DNA of 64,000 nt. Source: Tigriopus japonicus. Taxonomy: Eukaryota; Arthropoda; Copepoda; Harpacticoida; Harpacticidae. The notes beneath the pieces were generated by a model. It saw nothing but the letters and a program-made list of their open reading frames with translations, was not told the DNA's origin and ran no database searches. Below are positions 32,801 through 45,688 of this stretch, piece by piece (positions within the stretch are counted from its first letter, which is position 1; each line of letters opens with the position of its first letter). The stretch is from positions 6,634,902 through 6,698,901 of the forward strand of contig CM021316.1 of NCBI GenBank assembly GCA_010645155.1, given 5' to 3'. The translations under genes were made by a program, and so were the position numbers.

Positions 32801-35800
32801 AGAATGGGTGCTTTGCTCTTGTATATGAGCAAACACGAATGTAAGTTTGAGTTGCAACCCTGCTCAGAAGTCACTAAAGTCAGGGATGCCTTGCCCTTTT
32901 GGTGATCCTTGAAGAAAAAACGGGCTTATGAAGATTGGTAGACAGAGAGGAATATGATTTCACATAGGTAAATTGGCAACCCCGGCACCAAGTCAGATCA
33001 CTACAAAATCAACAAAGAAGAAGTACTCTGGTTTGTTATTGAACTTCGTTAGAATTAGCTGAATGTTCAACTGAATGCTATTGACCAATCACCAGCGTGA
33101 ATTATCGGCACCGTCTGTTAGCCTACGAGTGCCAGTCTCTGATATAGGGTCCCTAGTATGATACACAACTGTGAAGGCATCAAGGATTAATATACCGTAC
33201 ACGAGGATTTAGACAAAATATATGTCAACATTTTGCTTTAAATTACGCATGTAATGAGCCTTATGGTAGGATTTGATTTCTAATTAATCAAAAGAACGTT
33301 TCGATTAGATTTTTTGTTCTAAAAATAATTTGGAAAACGCCAAGAAAAGTAAACATAAGTTGAAACGCTCTAATTTCAGTAGGTTATTTTATAGTTTTAG
33401 ATCACCACTCTTAAAGTATTTTATTCCTGTTATTTTGCTAAACTTTAATTGATCCATTTTCTATGCATTTTACCTCTTAAAACCTCCTAACTTTTGAATT
33501 GTTAGTTTGGTTCAGTAAAAAAGAAATCAGTCAGATTTGGATACATGAATGCTCGATATAAGAAGACGTTTAATTAAAGAATAACTCCCGATAAAAGAAG
33601 AAATATCGTTCCAACAGAATTCTCTTATCATAATTTGACTGTACTTAATTTTCCAGAGAGGCTTGTCATATTTGACTGAGGTTTACGACAGAATTGTAAT
33701 AAGACAACATTTTGGAATACTAATTAATGGCCTTTCGGAAGACAGCCTTGATAAAAAATCCACCCAAAGAAAAGGTGCCATTTTGCTCTTAAGCGTCAAG
33801 AAATGTCATCCGGTAAAAATCAAGGGTAAATTAGTATTATATTAAAGAAGCTAATGAGCATCAAATAATTTTGGCGTTTGGAGCAATGACAGGGCCGCAT
33901 ATTGTAAAACTTTTTGTAAGATTTTTACGTCAACATGCTACCTTAAAGTAACATAACTCATTCCAGTCCTACTCTGAACTTTCGATGCTTCTAATTTCAT
34001 TTGAACTGCCCGGCTTATATGTTATAACTTGTCGCATGGATTTTTGATTCAACTTTATCATAATCCTTTAAGAAACCAAGAAAAGGCTGCAAGACTCGTG
34101 ATAAATGGACCACATTGTAGGCATTCTTTTGCTTGCGTGAGTTTCCATTCATTTGACACAAGTCAGAATTCGATATCGGGTCTGGGCACTTTCTATGCTT
34201 GCTTGACGTGCTAGACAAGCCTTTAAGATTGCATCAACCGGCTGAGTTCACGGTGTACGTATTGTTTGTACTAGTTCACTATAGAGTTTTACGATTCGGC
34301 CCGATTCACTACATCTGGTGGTAGGAATGTGCAAAACCGGTGGGTAAGATGTCAAAAAATAGTAAAGACATACAAGTAAATTTGAATGGCTCTCAACCCA
34401 CCCTAGGGCCTTGAAATAACCGATCATTAGGTGGAAATTCTAGAAGATTGTACCGAAATTTGATCTTAACATTTCAAAATATCATAAATTTGGCTCATTA
34501 CCATGTTATTGTAAGTCTTGACTACTAGTTTTTAGACCTACTTTCAGTCACACTTAGGAGAAGAAGGCGATGAGAGATAAAAGAGAAAAGGAGAAGTCCT
34601 ATGCTTGAGTCCTAGAGGAGTATAGAAAGGCCATTGTCGTCATTTTGTCTGCCTTGTTTGCAGCTGATACTGGCCAAAGTTGCCCATAAGTTACGTGAAA
34701 AAGCAAATATTTCCGCAGAATATCATAAAAACTTGCCCATGCAAGTGGAAGATCAAGTACAAACGTCGGTGCGAGAGACTTGTTTGGGCAAGTTTCAACT
34801 AGTCGCTGATGATAAGTGGGCCTTGCTGCCCACAATGCAATTCCACGACCGGCCTGCTTTAGTATCTCCACTCTATAGACCTCTATGGCTTGAGTGATTC
34901 AGAGAGATGATTTTCAGACACACTCAAAAAAGGAGGGAATGAAAATTTTAGTACAATGCTTTTTTACATTCGTGGGACAAACTGAAGCAATATTGGTTGG
35001 TTGATATGCAAGGCAATAAACTTCAAGTTTGAGTTACGCTCAAACTTTTTTTTACGCTCAAACATTTCATTTAAGGAAATGTAAAAGAAAAGCCTAACTT
35101 TTGTGAACTACTCAAAGAAGGTGCAAGAACATAGTTCATAAAATGGCTCTCTTAGTACTCACTGGAGCTAGAGCGATATAATAATATAGAGCGCTATAAT
35201 AAAAGCTCTAACTGGAGCTATAATTTTGAACCCTGAAGGTCTATACCACAAGAGTACAGCAATAAAGTGCGCCATCCAGTTGCCGTTTTATGCGGGACCA
35301 GCTACTGGTTCTCTGAGATTTAGGGAATCGCATTGATCTCGCCTCATTTTTGGACAAACAAAAGTGCTTCAAATGGACCTTACGTTGAATTTTGGCAAGG
35401 ATCATATCTGAAATTCCTTTCCAATTTTCAAGTTTATCAAGCCAATCATGAATGGAATTTACCCATTATTGAAAATGGTGACCGAGTTATGTATCCTCAT
35501 GGATTTTCGGATCACCACAAAGAGGAAAACACCAATTTAACCTCATATTGAATATAGATGTGGTTGGCTTGATCTTTTCCTTTTTTGAAATTCGTCTTTT
35601 TCCATCTATCATTTCAACTAAAAACCATTACAGGTCCATTTACAATCTTCTTTAACATTATGGTCACCTTAGTTTTTTCCAAAAAGGCCGTTGCTGTTTG
35701 GAAAACACATGAATTTCAGGGAATCGGCGAGCTGTTTTCACATAGAAAGCACTAGATGGCGCACTTTTTGATTGGACCCTTTTATTAAACTGCATTAGGT

Positions 35801-38800
35801 TTTTCTACGTCACATCGATCTTTGATTGATGGAATTTTAGGTTGTCTTGTAACAACTTTTGTTAATCAATATTTTGGGTACATTATGTACGTGCAAAGGT
35901 CGAACGACTGATTGCACACATTTATTTGGAACTACGAAGTTTCTAGCATAAGAACAGATTGCTTAGAAATACATATGGCATTCCATGGCGCTCGTTTACT
36001 TTCTTTTCATTCACAGTTCAACTTTTAAGTGACTGTGTTTAATGGCTAACGAAGTAACTGATTGCTCCTGATTTCTGAACCAAAGAAGCTCGTTTGAGCA
36101 AGTGCCGAGGAAAAGGGTCCTTTATGATAATGAACATAATGACCACACCTCTTTTCTCCTTTCAATAAAGGCGTTCGTTTAGCCTTTGATTTTTATGTAG
36201 GCATACAAGAGGTCAAATCATTTTGGCAGCTCTCGTCCAATACGCCAGACCGATGGAATTGCCCTAGATTCCTTGGTTCTTGAACAGGTTTGGTTTCAGT
36301 TGCTGTGGATGAGACTTTCTCTTACTACGTTATTTCATCCAAGTTTTACTCCAATCCTGCACCATCCTCCTTGGAAGTACATATGAGCAATTTCAGTCGT
36401 TTAGAGCCACAGATCGAAGACAGTACAATGGCTAGATGGTTTCTAATGGACAATCCTGCAATCAATAACCTACTCAGGTACAATCTCAATATTGGATCTG
36501 ATCAGGTACAATAATGAAGCGAACAGATGTCCGTAGCAAATATAATACTTTTGATGGCCAAAAACGAACGAGGACATTTGATTTTCGTGAAGCTGCTCGA
36601 ATTTGCCTCATTGGACCTTTCTGAAGAAGGACCAAGTCGTCAAAAGATTTAGCATTATTTTTCGATTAAAAATCTCATGTTTGACATGCGAACTTGAAGA
36701 CTGTTTGGATTCAACTGTCTTTGATCAGGAATCTAGATTTTTTTGTAGCTAAAGGTAGCAGATTTGTAACCGAAACAAAGAATGTCATTGTATGTTAAAA
36801 TTAATGGTTATGCCATGGCTTAAAATACTGACCTTACTTATGAATTATGGTCAAGAATGATAAAATAGTCAATATTGATAATGCCAATTTGTGTAAAGCC
36901 TATTTTTGTCGTCACTACAAAATGTTGGATACCTTTGTTTGCTTTAAGCCTTAATTCTTATGATCACACATTGTTCGATTTAAAAAATACATGCTCTATA
37001 GAGAATTTCTAGCGATCCCTCTTAAAGTTGACCCCGCATGATTTTGTTGTTAAAAACCAAGTGTAGTGACATCTTTAATAATCCCTTTCATATTTGCAAT
37101 TGAATGGTGAACAAAATCGTGGAGGGTCAACTTTGTCGATGAACCATTTAAAACTCTCCAAAGCCGGAATGATTCCGTCAGTAAAAAATCCTGGACGCAG
37201 GGTAAGGATGAATGGAGGAGAAAAATTGACGGCATTTCAAATTTAATGTCAGCAAATCTGCTCAGGTGAGACTTTGTCTTCACTCGAAACTCTTGGAGAT
37301 GCACAATGAATCAATGTTTAGTAATGCAGTTCATTACGTCATGTAGTGCGATGAAAGCGGATTGATTAAAATTCAGACTTATATTTAGTACCAATCACAC
37401 AAACCAATCAAGAAACGCTTATAACCTATATAATGCATAGCGGTCAGTTACATTTTGCGTTACATTACGGTAAAAAGAGAGGAAAAAGGCAACTAGTGTC
37501 AAATTCAAAATAATTTCATTGCTACGAGTGTTTCAAAAGAAATGGGAAAGGTAACCATATTTCTAATACCTCTAGATTGAAACAAATTTATCATATATGA
37601 TTTTATGATTTGCCAGACACTTGGCTTCGAGAATAGGAAAAAACAGTCTTGTCAACTTATTTGAAAATTGATCGTGATCGATTCGTGCCTACCCTGTATT
37701 TTTCGGTGTTTCATGTAAAGGCTCATGCGCAAAATGGTATTTGATTTGCAAAGGACATTCTTTGCAAAGAACCTTCATGGGCTTTGAGCTAGATTATCAA
37801 ACATCTCCTTGAAAAATATTGGAAAATAGACACTATATTTGACTCGGCTTCATGTTCGTTTCTTTTGAAGTCCGCATTGTGAGTCAAATTGGTCATGAAC
37901 CTAAAGAGTTTCTATCTCAGGTGAGAGAAAGCTTTCAAGCCAAGGCACACAAGAGAAGAAGTGTGCCAGACAGCCCAAGGGAGACTCAGAGACTCTATGA
38001 CTTCGATGAAATAGAGAGAAAGAGAGGAATAGAAAGAAGGCCGTCATAGGCAAAACGCTAAACCTTGAAGGCCACCCGAGCTGCACGCCGGTTCAACAGA
38101 AAAAATTGTGTTACTTTAGGACAACATACTACTCCAGAGAAGAGCTCTGGCCATGAAAAGGACCAGGAGGAGGGAAGAAAGGTCCTTTGGATCAATCGCG
38201 TCTAGGACATCCAAAAGATCTGAACCTGGTTCCTGAGACATTCCAACTTTAACTTCCACCAAGGTAAGAGCTCTCTTGTAACTCGAGACAACTTACAAAA
38301 GCACGTTACTTACGCTGAATTTCTCAGTGAACCGACTGATCTTTTCTGAGCTTTTGCCCTCTTCAATCAGCCTTCTTCCTCTGTCCCTGTTTTAAATTGC
38401 AAGGAATCAGTTCCATTATGCATCGTCACAAACTCACAAGCGCAATGGAATTTGATTTAGCACTTAGCAAAACTCATTCAGAAAGCGGGCCAAAGTCAGT
38501 TCAGAAGGTGCTCTAACGGTAAAACTCTTGTACTCTGACAAAGAGACAAGGGGCATTGCAAACTCAGGGAAAAACAAATCTTGACCCAATTGGGTCTCTT
38601 CACAAAAGTGCTGATTTTGTGTCAGGTAAGTCTTAGTTGTACTTAAGTAGGGAACTCCTTGTTGATTTACTAGCTACTACTACCCTTTCAACTCCAATCC
38701 AACCCCACTCAAGATAAGAAAATTCACGCTTGAAGGGTAATCTGAGCTACATTCATCAATAGCATTCCTGTTCCAGTCAAGACGTTTCAGATTTCAGGAA

Positions 38801-38812
38801 ACTCAATTCAAT
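29880..38812. other. Gene-poor region, 9 kb
   Basis: Only short frames without family motifs. Small palindromes occur at about 30405-30445 (gtgaacatattgttcac) and 34990-35075. The CCGGAATGATTCCGT word near 37160 recurs near 46400. A spliceable-looking segment ending in CTCAG/GTGAGA lies near 37860-37920, and another with an AAG/GTAAGA donor near 38265; either could be a distant 5' UTR exon of the transporter, but neither is supported. Confidence 0.4.
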
Positions 38813-41800
38813 ATGGCTGATAACCGAGAGAGTTGGGACAGCCGAATCTCGTTCCTCTTGGCATGTATTGGTTATGCCGTGGGATTGGGCAACATTTGGC
38901 GGTTTCCATACCTTTGTTACAAATCTGGGGGTGGAGCTTTTCTGATTCCCTATCTCATCATGCTCTTCCTTTGTGGTCTTCCATTGCTTTTCATGGAACT
39001 CACAGTGGGACAATACACGAGACGGGGACCGATTGGAGCCTTGGGCAAGATTTGTCCCATCTTGAAAGGTAAGACGGAAGGAACTTGATTGTGTTTGGAT
39101 CTAATGGGACATGATCTATTAATGGATTTCAGGAGCGGGAGTTGCCACTGTGGTGATATCGTTTTGGTTGTGCACATACTACAACGTCATTATCGCATGG
39201 GCATTGATTTATTTGGGTTCGTCAGTGGAATCTCCGTTACCGTGGACGCATTGTGACAATTCGTGGAACACTGAGAATTGTGTTGGGGTCCATAATCTCA
39301 ATAATAAAAGCCACAATGCCTCTTTGACTATCCCGCTGAAAACTGAGGGTGTTCCAAGCAGTCAAGAGTTCTTTGATCACCGAGTTCTGGGCATCACCGA
39401 GGGCATTGAAGATTTTGGATCCATCCGATGGGAGCTCTTTGGACTGCTGATCCTAGCATGGGTCATTGTCTATTTTTGTCTTTGGAAATCGGTCAAAGCC
39501 ACGGGAAAAGTGGTTTATTTCACGGCCACGGTTCCTTATGTTTTGCTCATCGTGTTCCTAATTCGAGCTCTTAGACTTCCTGGAGCCATGGATGGTCTTC
39601 GATTCTTTTTGGAACCTCAATGGGAAAAAATGCTGGAAGCCAGGGTAAAACCTTTGAATTACTATTTGTAGCATGTCAATAAAGGGGATTTAATTTGCTT
39701 TCAGGTGTGGGTTTACGCTGCTGCCCAGGTGTTTAATTCCATTGGGATAGCTTTCGGGTCTCTAATCGCGTTCAGTTCGTACAATCGGTTCCACGGTCCC
39801 ATTTTAAGGGACACGTTGTTGGTCACAATCATCGATGCTCTCACATGCATCTTATGTGGATTTTGCGTGTTCTCAACCATGGGTAATTTGGCTTTGGAAC
39901 AAGGTACTACTGTGGACAAAGTGGTCGCCGATGGACCTGGATTGGTTTTCGTGGTCTTTCCGCACGCTTTATCGGGATTGCCATTACCTCGAGTTTGGTC
40001 AGGAGTATTTTTCTCCATGTTACTCTTGTTGGGAATCGATAGTCAGGTATTGTAATGCATTCATACATTCCGTGAAGAAACGAGAGTCAACTGAATTATT
40101 GCACTTTTGGAGCAGACAAGTGGAAACTAGATTCTCAGTGCTTGCTGAATAATAAATTTAAAAATTCTTCCTTTTTTACACACCACCGTCATTTTATTGC
40201 ACATTTACAAAAGGCCAAAAGCGTGATCAACACTGTCTTCTCTTTTATATCTATTGTAAGTTGATTGCATTCAACCATTTTAAAGAATCAAAAGATGTTA
40301 TTGCTGAAATCCTGATATGGGCTTTGACCCATTCTAAAATTATGTTCGAATTCCTTTGAGCTTGAAGGCCAAAACAAATTCAGTCAGTCTCAAAGGATAC
40401 CAAATAGTTTGTTCCCTAAATATCCAGATTTTTCCTTTATTGGCAACGACTAAACAAACCAATTTTAAAATCTCTGCCAAAGATAAAGAAAACGCAATTC
40501 AAAAAATAAATCTTTCCAACCTCTCATACAAAAAGTATGCTGTAATAGTTTTATATATAAATGATGATATATACGGATAATGATAGCTTTCTATTTCGCG
40601 AATCCTATATGTTTAGATTTATCTCGTCATTTTTTAAAGTAATTTTTAGTTATTAAAGTAAAAAAAAAAAATTAAGTTATTCACACTCTTGGAAGTCTTC
40701 TCCAATGCAAATTTTGATTTGTATCTATTTGTAACGTTGCTTAATTTCTTCTTACTCTTACTGATACTGTGTTATTTTTAAACTATGTTTTATATTCCAT
40801 ACCCATTTTTTCAATGTTTATTGTGAGAATAATCTCATTGGACATTACATTATACTCGTACATTGGATTACAATTGTATATACTGTACGTATATGGTAGT
40901 GCAATAACTCTTTATACACCTTTTAGATGTTTGAGTGGTCATAATAATCAAGTCATAAATATACAAATAAATTTAACCATATGACATGGGAAACTCCATA
41001 TAACCTCCATCATTTTACATATAACAATGCTTAACCTTAAGTAATAAAAAGTTCATGTGATCACATTTAAGTTGGCATTCTTCTTACAGTTAAATTTAAA
41101 CTGCACCAATTTTCGGTTTAGGGCATTGTTTTGTACAACTCTGTATACAAAAGGTGTTTTGGGGGTACTTTTTCTGAAGGGACATTCTTATTCAACTCTT
41201 CTAGTTTGCCACCGTTGAAGTCATTATCACATCCATCAAAGACGGTCTGGGAGATCGGTTTGAGCATTATTTCAAACGTCACGAGATCCTCGTGTTGGCG
41301 GTGTGCACGGTGTCCTTTGCATTTGGAATTCCCTTCGTATTCAACGTAAGCAGTACATCTTCCCAATCACTTGTTCCACGAACCCATTGGGAACCAACTC
41401 TCTTCCTAAATAGGGCGGCATTTACTTCTTTCAAATAGTGGATTACTATGCCGCCGCGACTTCGTTGATGTACATCGCATTTTTCGAATGCATCGCCATT
41501 GTGTGGATTTATGGAGTCAAACGGATGACGTCCAACATCAAAGACATGACCGGACAAAACCCAAATATCTTCTTCCGGGTCTGTTGGAGCTTTCTTTCGC
41601 CCGTGTTTATTTTCGTAAGTGAGCTCGATTTAACATTGGAAATCTATTTCAAACGAAAGCAAATGACTTAATGTTTTTAATATTTAATATGATGATTTTT
41701 TCTGGAAGAGATATCAACAAAAATAATTTTTGATTAATAAGCCTTTTTGTGATAATTACTTTGTTAACGATAATCAGATTGTTCTATGATGATGTAGTGA

Positions 41801-44800
41801 CAAATAAAAATCATGAATTGAGAGTGTTACGATTAATAAATTATGGATTCAAAATTTCATAACAATTCGACTATAAATTGATAATTTTATAATAAACAAA
41901 TCATGTCGTGATTATGCATTGAAATTTTAAATTTTAAATGATAATTTTTTGGTAAATAAATTACGAGTTGACAGCTAAATCTTAAATAATAGAAACAATG
42001 ATTTTATACTTTTGAAAGTTAAAAATAAAATTAGTTTATATTACATTTTTAACGATCAAGGTTCCTTTTCAACTTTTCAGGTGATCTGGATGTTCAGTAT
42101 TGTGGATTATAAAGCACCCACTTATGACAAGGGCAATTATATCTACCCAGATTGGGCCATTTACTTAGGATGGGGAGTGGCCTTGACGTCACTGATACCA
42201 ATTCCGATTTTAGCATTAAGTGCCATTCTTCAATCCAACGAATCCTCTTTATGGAAGGTAAGAGCAAAAATGCAATTGTTTATTGTTTAGACATTTCTAA
42301 TATGTATAAAGGGTATTGGTATATGAGGTGAAAAAGATGAACGAATAGAAATCATGAGGAGAGATCGGCGGAAGGTAGATTGAACAAGAAAGAAAATGAC
42401 TAGTTTGAATTGAACAGACATCCAAAAATAAATTAAAGCGCCCCGGATGCTTAGAAGCATTTCATTTGAGTGCTCAGGTCGAATTTTCTTAGTCCAGCTG
42501 TAAACTTGGCTGACGAATTCTCCAATCGCAAGTTCAGCAGAAAGTGATCTCGGCATCTACAGGGTGTCCAAGAATTGATGGTGCATCGGAAAAAATAGAT
42601 TTTCAATGGCTTAAAGACACGTTAGAGAAAAAAATACTTTTGCAGATATGATTAAAGTTCAGTTGCAAGTAGCTTGGAACCCTTTTTAAGACTTCTTGTA
42701 TCAATCTATTCAAGTTATTTGACTGGGCATGAGGGCATGTGCTTTTTATTTTTTCTCGGCCTCTCTTTGCGTTTTTGACATAGGTTGAAAATATGCTCAT
42801 ACTTCACATATACCCTTCAAGTTTTTAACATAAATCAGATCAAGGCTCTTCTCTGATTGTTCCTCTTGCCTCCTGAACAATATTGAGTTGATATCAAAAG
42901 ATTTAGATGTCCCTTGGACTGAATGATTATTGAAGTGTCCTTCCAAGACGAATTTTGAATACCTTTTTAACCTGCTTTGCCTGATACGTCTGAACCGTTC
43001 AAATATTGTGGCATGCATTTGAAACTTTGGCTTCAAATGGGATATTTTTTCAACTTTAAAGCATTTTTTGGTCTGAATGGCAAGGAAAAGCACGATGCAC
43101 CATCAATTCCTGGACACCCTGTAAGTGTGGGCTTTGAGGGTGGAGAACCCCCCCCCCGTGTAGAGCGTCTTGTCGCTTAGGTTTAGATCGTTGGATTAAG
43201 TGGAAGCAAAGGCTCAGTGGTGTCAAGACGAGAAAGTTGAATGCTTTGGGTGAAAACCTTGTGACTCAAACAGCAGGTCATGACGAACTCGTCTCTTCTC
43301 CACAGAGCCCATCCCAAGAGCTTTCAATGTGGAAGGGTAGGTCAAATCATAGAGACCTTTGATCACTTTAGAAGCACGACGTTGGACAGATTCGATCACT
43401 TGAATGTCTTTCTTGAGGACCGAGCTTCACACCTGAGTGCTAAATGGCAACAATGGTCGCTCGTAGGTCTTGTGGGCTGAATGGTTTCTTTGGGTCAAAT
43501 ACAGTTCCAAGATGTCATTGATGAGGCACTTCAGCAAGGGGAGTTCCCCCCGCTACGGAGAAAGTAAAATTTCAGGATTTTCCATCTTTCCCAAAACTCA
43601 TACTCATTACCCTAGAGTAAATTTAGCTCCATGCCGTTTAACGAAGTCCAATTGCAATTGAATCTATGTCCATCTGTAGTTCTAGTTCGTCGGCAAACTT
43701 AAGCATTTTAGATTCATATTGTGGGCAAAGGTCGTTGACGAATACGAGGAAAAGTTAGGGGCCAAGGACGCTTCCTTGAGGCACACCCGACCTGACTTGG
43801 CTCTATGTTGGCCCTACACCATTCAGGACCACACGTTTGCGACAGCCAAGATTCAATCCATTCATTTTGGGATCTACCAACACCCACACTTGCCAACTTT
43901 TGGCCCAAAGGGGAATTAGGCTTACCTTATCGGAAGCATTTGAAAAGTCCAGATAAATCACATCAAGACCGAGCCGTTTCGCCATCGTCGTTGTGATGGA
44001 ATCTTGGAAAACAAGAGGATTGGTGCTACATGAACGTTTAAAAAAACGGTGTTGGTCGGACGAATTCGGTTCTAGTCAACAAGGAAACTGGCCATTTTTT
44101 CCCTAGCTAGCAACTCCACGATCTTGCAGGGATTGTTCGCATTGCAATTTAGAAAAAGAGGCATACTAGCTGATATTTTCGTGGCTTTCTGGATCACCGC
44201 TAAATTGTTAGACCCTATGGTCTGACCAATTGCGTTTGCAGACGGTATGAATGCTCAAACTGGATTGGCTGAAGGATAAGGAAAAGGAAAAGCGGCCAAG
44301 TAGTTAAGTGGAAAAGTCACAAAGATATCTGCTAAAATCTGATCATGGTCATAGAAGGTGAAATTCTCTTGTGTTTTGGAGCTGGTTTCCGTTTTTTGCA
44401 CCTTGCACTTGTTAAACAAAATATTTCCTTTATTGAACCATGTTGCTATTTTATGACTTTGACCTGATTGCAAGGAAACAAAGAATATCAAGACAACAAA
44501 TTCGATAGTACACAAATGTTTGTTTTAGTCTTATGTGTGAGCCTTTTTCCTGTTACACGCTGACAGGAAAGTTGTCTCACAATCATATTTTGAACCTTAA
44601 ACTTACGGTAATGTGTGGACAGTTTGGCACAATCCAACATCCAACGTGCCCCCACTAGTTTCTATAATATTTTTGGATTAGTTTAGAACGTAGTTTAAAG
44701 ACGAATAAGTCAGAAATTATTACTGGAATAGCAGGTGCCATTTTGAGTTCCCATGTTTTCTTCATGCAAGGTTCTATTTCGCACTAAACAAGTGTAAAAC

Positions 44801-45688
44801 ATCATAGTTTGATAGGTCCCGGAGAACGGGGAGAGATAAAGAAAAACATCCAACCTATTGAAATATTTTTGTCTACTGTATTGAAATTTTATTGTCTACC
44901 GTGATTCAAAAGCTCATTGAAAATCGACTGTTCATCATTTTAAGCAAAGGAAAGACTCCTTCAAAAATATGGACAAACTTTGAGTTATCCACACTTTCCT
45001 ATGTGGTCGTTAGCATACCAAACACCATTTACCAGGATGAAAGATTCGTTTAGGGTAGATTGCATGTTCAGTCGTTCAAAACTATTCTTTCATACTGAAA
45101 ATATTTTGGTTCAAACTTACGACAAAACTTTCATGTGTACACGGGATGAAATTCTAAAACCCGATGTTTATACGTATATAAATGCAAATACCCATTTTTT
45201 TCGCAGACCTTGCCACTTGCGAGATAATTCCGTTCAAGCAGTTTTCCTAAAATGTTATACAATGGGGTACTTTCGATGCTAAATTTAAACCCACACTAGA
45301 CTAATTTCCAATCCTTCAAACGACTAGCAATTCTGCTTGGCAACAGTCTTTCAGAATCAATTTTCTTGCTGAATGGTTTCACTTAGAAAAACAAGACACA
45401 AAGGAGCGACACCAAGAATCACGTAATCTTTATCAATATCATAACAACTTGACTCGTTCTTTCCAGAAATTCATCTCGTCCACGCAATCGACAATCAAGC
45501 TTTGTCCCTGTGGTTGTGAACGTGATTTGGATTCCAATTTTGAAGCGCATAGTTCCACATTTACCTTGATTGGCTGCTCAGAAACGATGGATCCAACTGG
45601 AAATTCTTGCGATGCAGTGGTGGGAAACCAACGAATCGCCAACCAAGTTTTGAGCCAAGATTCGGCTTCGAAGACAGAGAAAGCATAA
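38813..45688 (+). CDS. SLC6-family Na+/Cl- coupled transporter, amino-acid type
   Basis: Seven exons (38813-39068, 39133-39644, 39705-40046, 41205-41345, 41414-41614, 42081-42257, 45467-45688) join in phase to 616 residues with twelve membrane helices. The plasma-membrane symporter brings in an amino acid or related transmitter with Na+ and Cl-. TM1 reads [20 protein letters not shown], with Gly at the place where monoamine carriers have Asp, so an amino-acid substrate (GABA, glycine, proline or taurine-like) is favoured. TM6 to TM8 hold [11 protein letters not shown] and LLLLGIDSQ, then FATVE, TM10 with FFECIAI and TM11-12 with [14 protein letters not shown]. The last exon encodes a Cys-rich cytosolic tail ([13 protein letters not shown]). 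The N-terminus before TM1 is only 11 residues. Without the last exon, read-through past 42257 would stop at 42290. The exact substrate cannot be assigned. Confidence 0.92.
42560..43121. mobile_element. Tc1/mariner-like MITE in the SLC6 last intron
   Basis: Terminal inverted repeats of about 29 bases begin CAGGGTGTCCAAGAATTGAT at the left and end in the inverse at the right (ATCAATTCCTGGACACCCTG). TA dinucleotides flank both ends (42558-42559 and 43122-43123). It is 562 bases long with no transposase frame. Confidence 0.82.
43130..44045 (-). pseudogene. LINE reverse-transcriptase relic in the SLC6 last intron
   Basis: On the minus strand, pieces of a non-LTR polymerase follow one another with frame breaks and stops. 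They are [13 protein letters not shown], then YLDFS.A.DKVS (palm motif A, with Asn and Ser in place of Lys and Phe), then [10 protein letters not shown], then FADE where YADD should be, then a C-terminal [14 protein letters not shown] region. The catalytic box is altered and several stops are present, so it is dead. It is a third LINE family copy in the window, opposite in orientation to the host gene. Confidence 0.8.

Noticed and set aside
36290..36514. 74-codon frame that ends near a CTCAG/GTACAA donor-like site
   Set aside because: No family similarity and no partner exons found within several kb.
37852..38086. Overlapping plus and minus frames of about 60 codons before the SLC6 gene
   Set aside because: Charged, low-complexity peptides on both strands with no motif; at most part of a 5' UTR exon.
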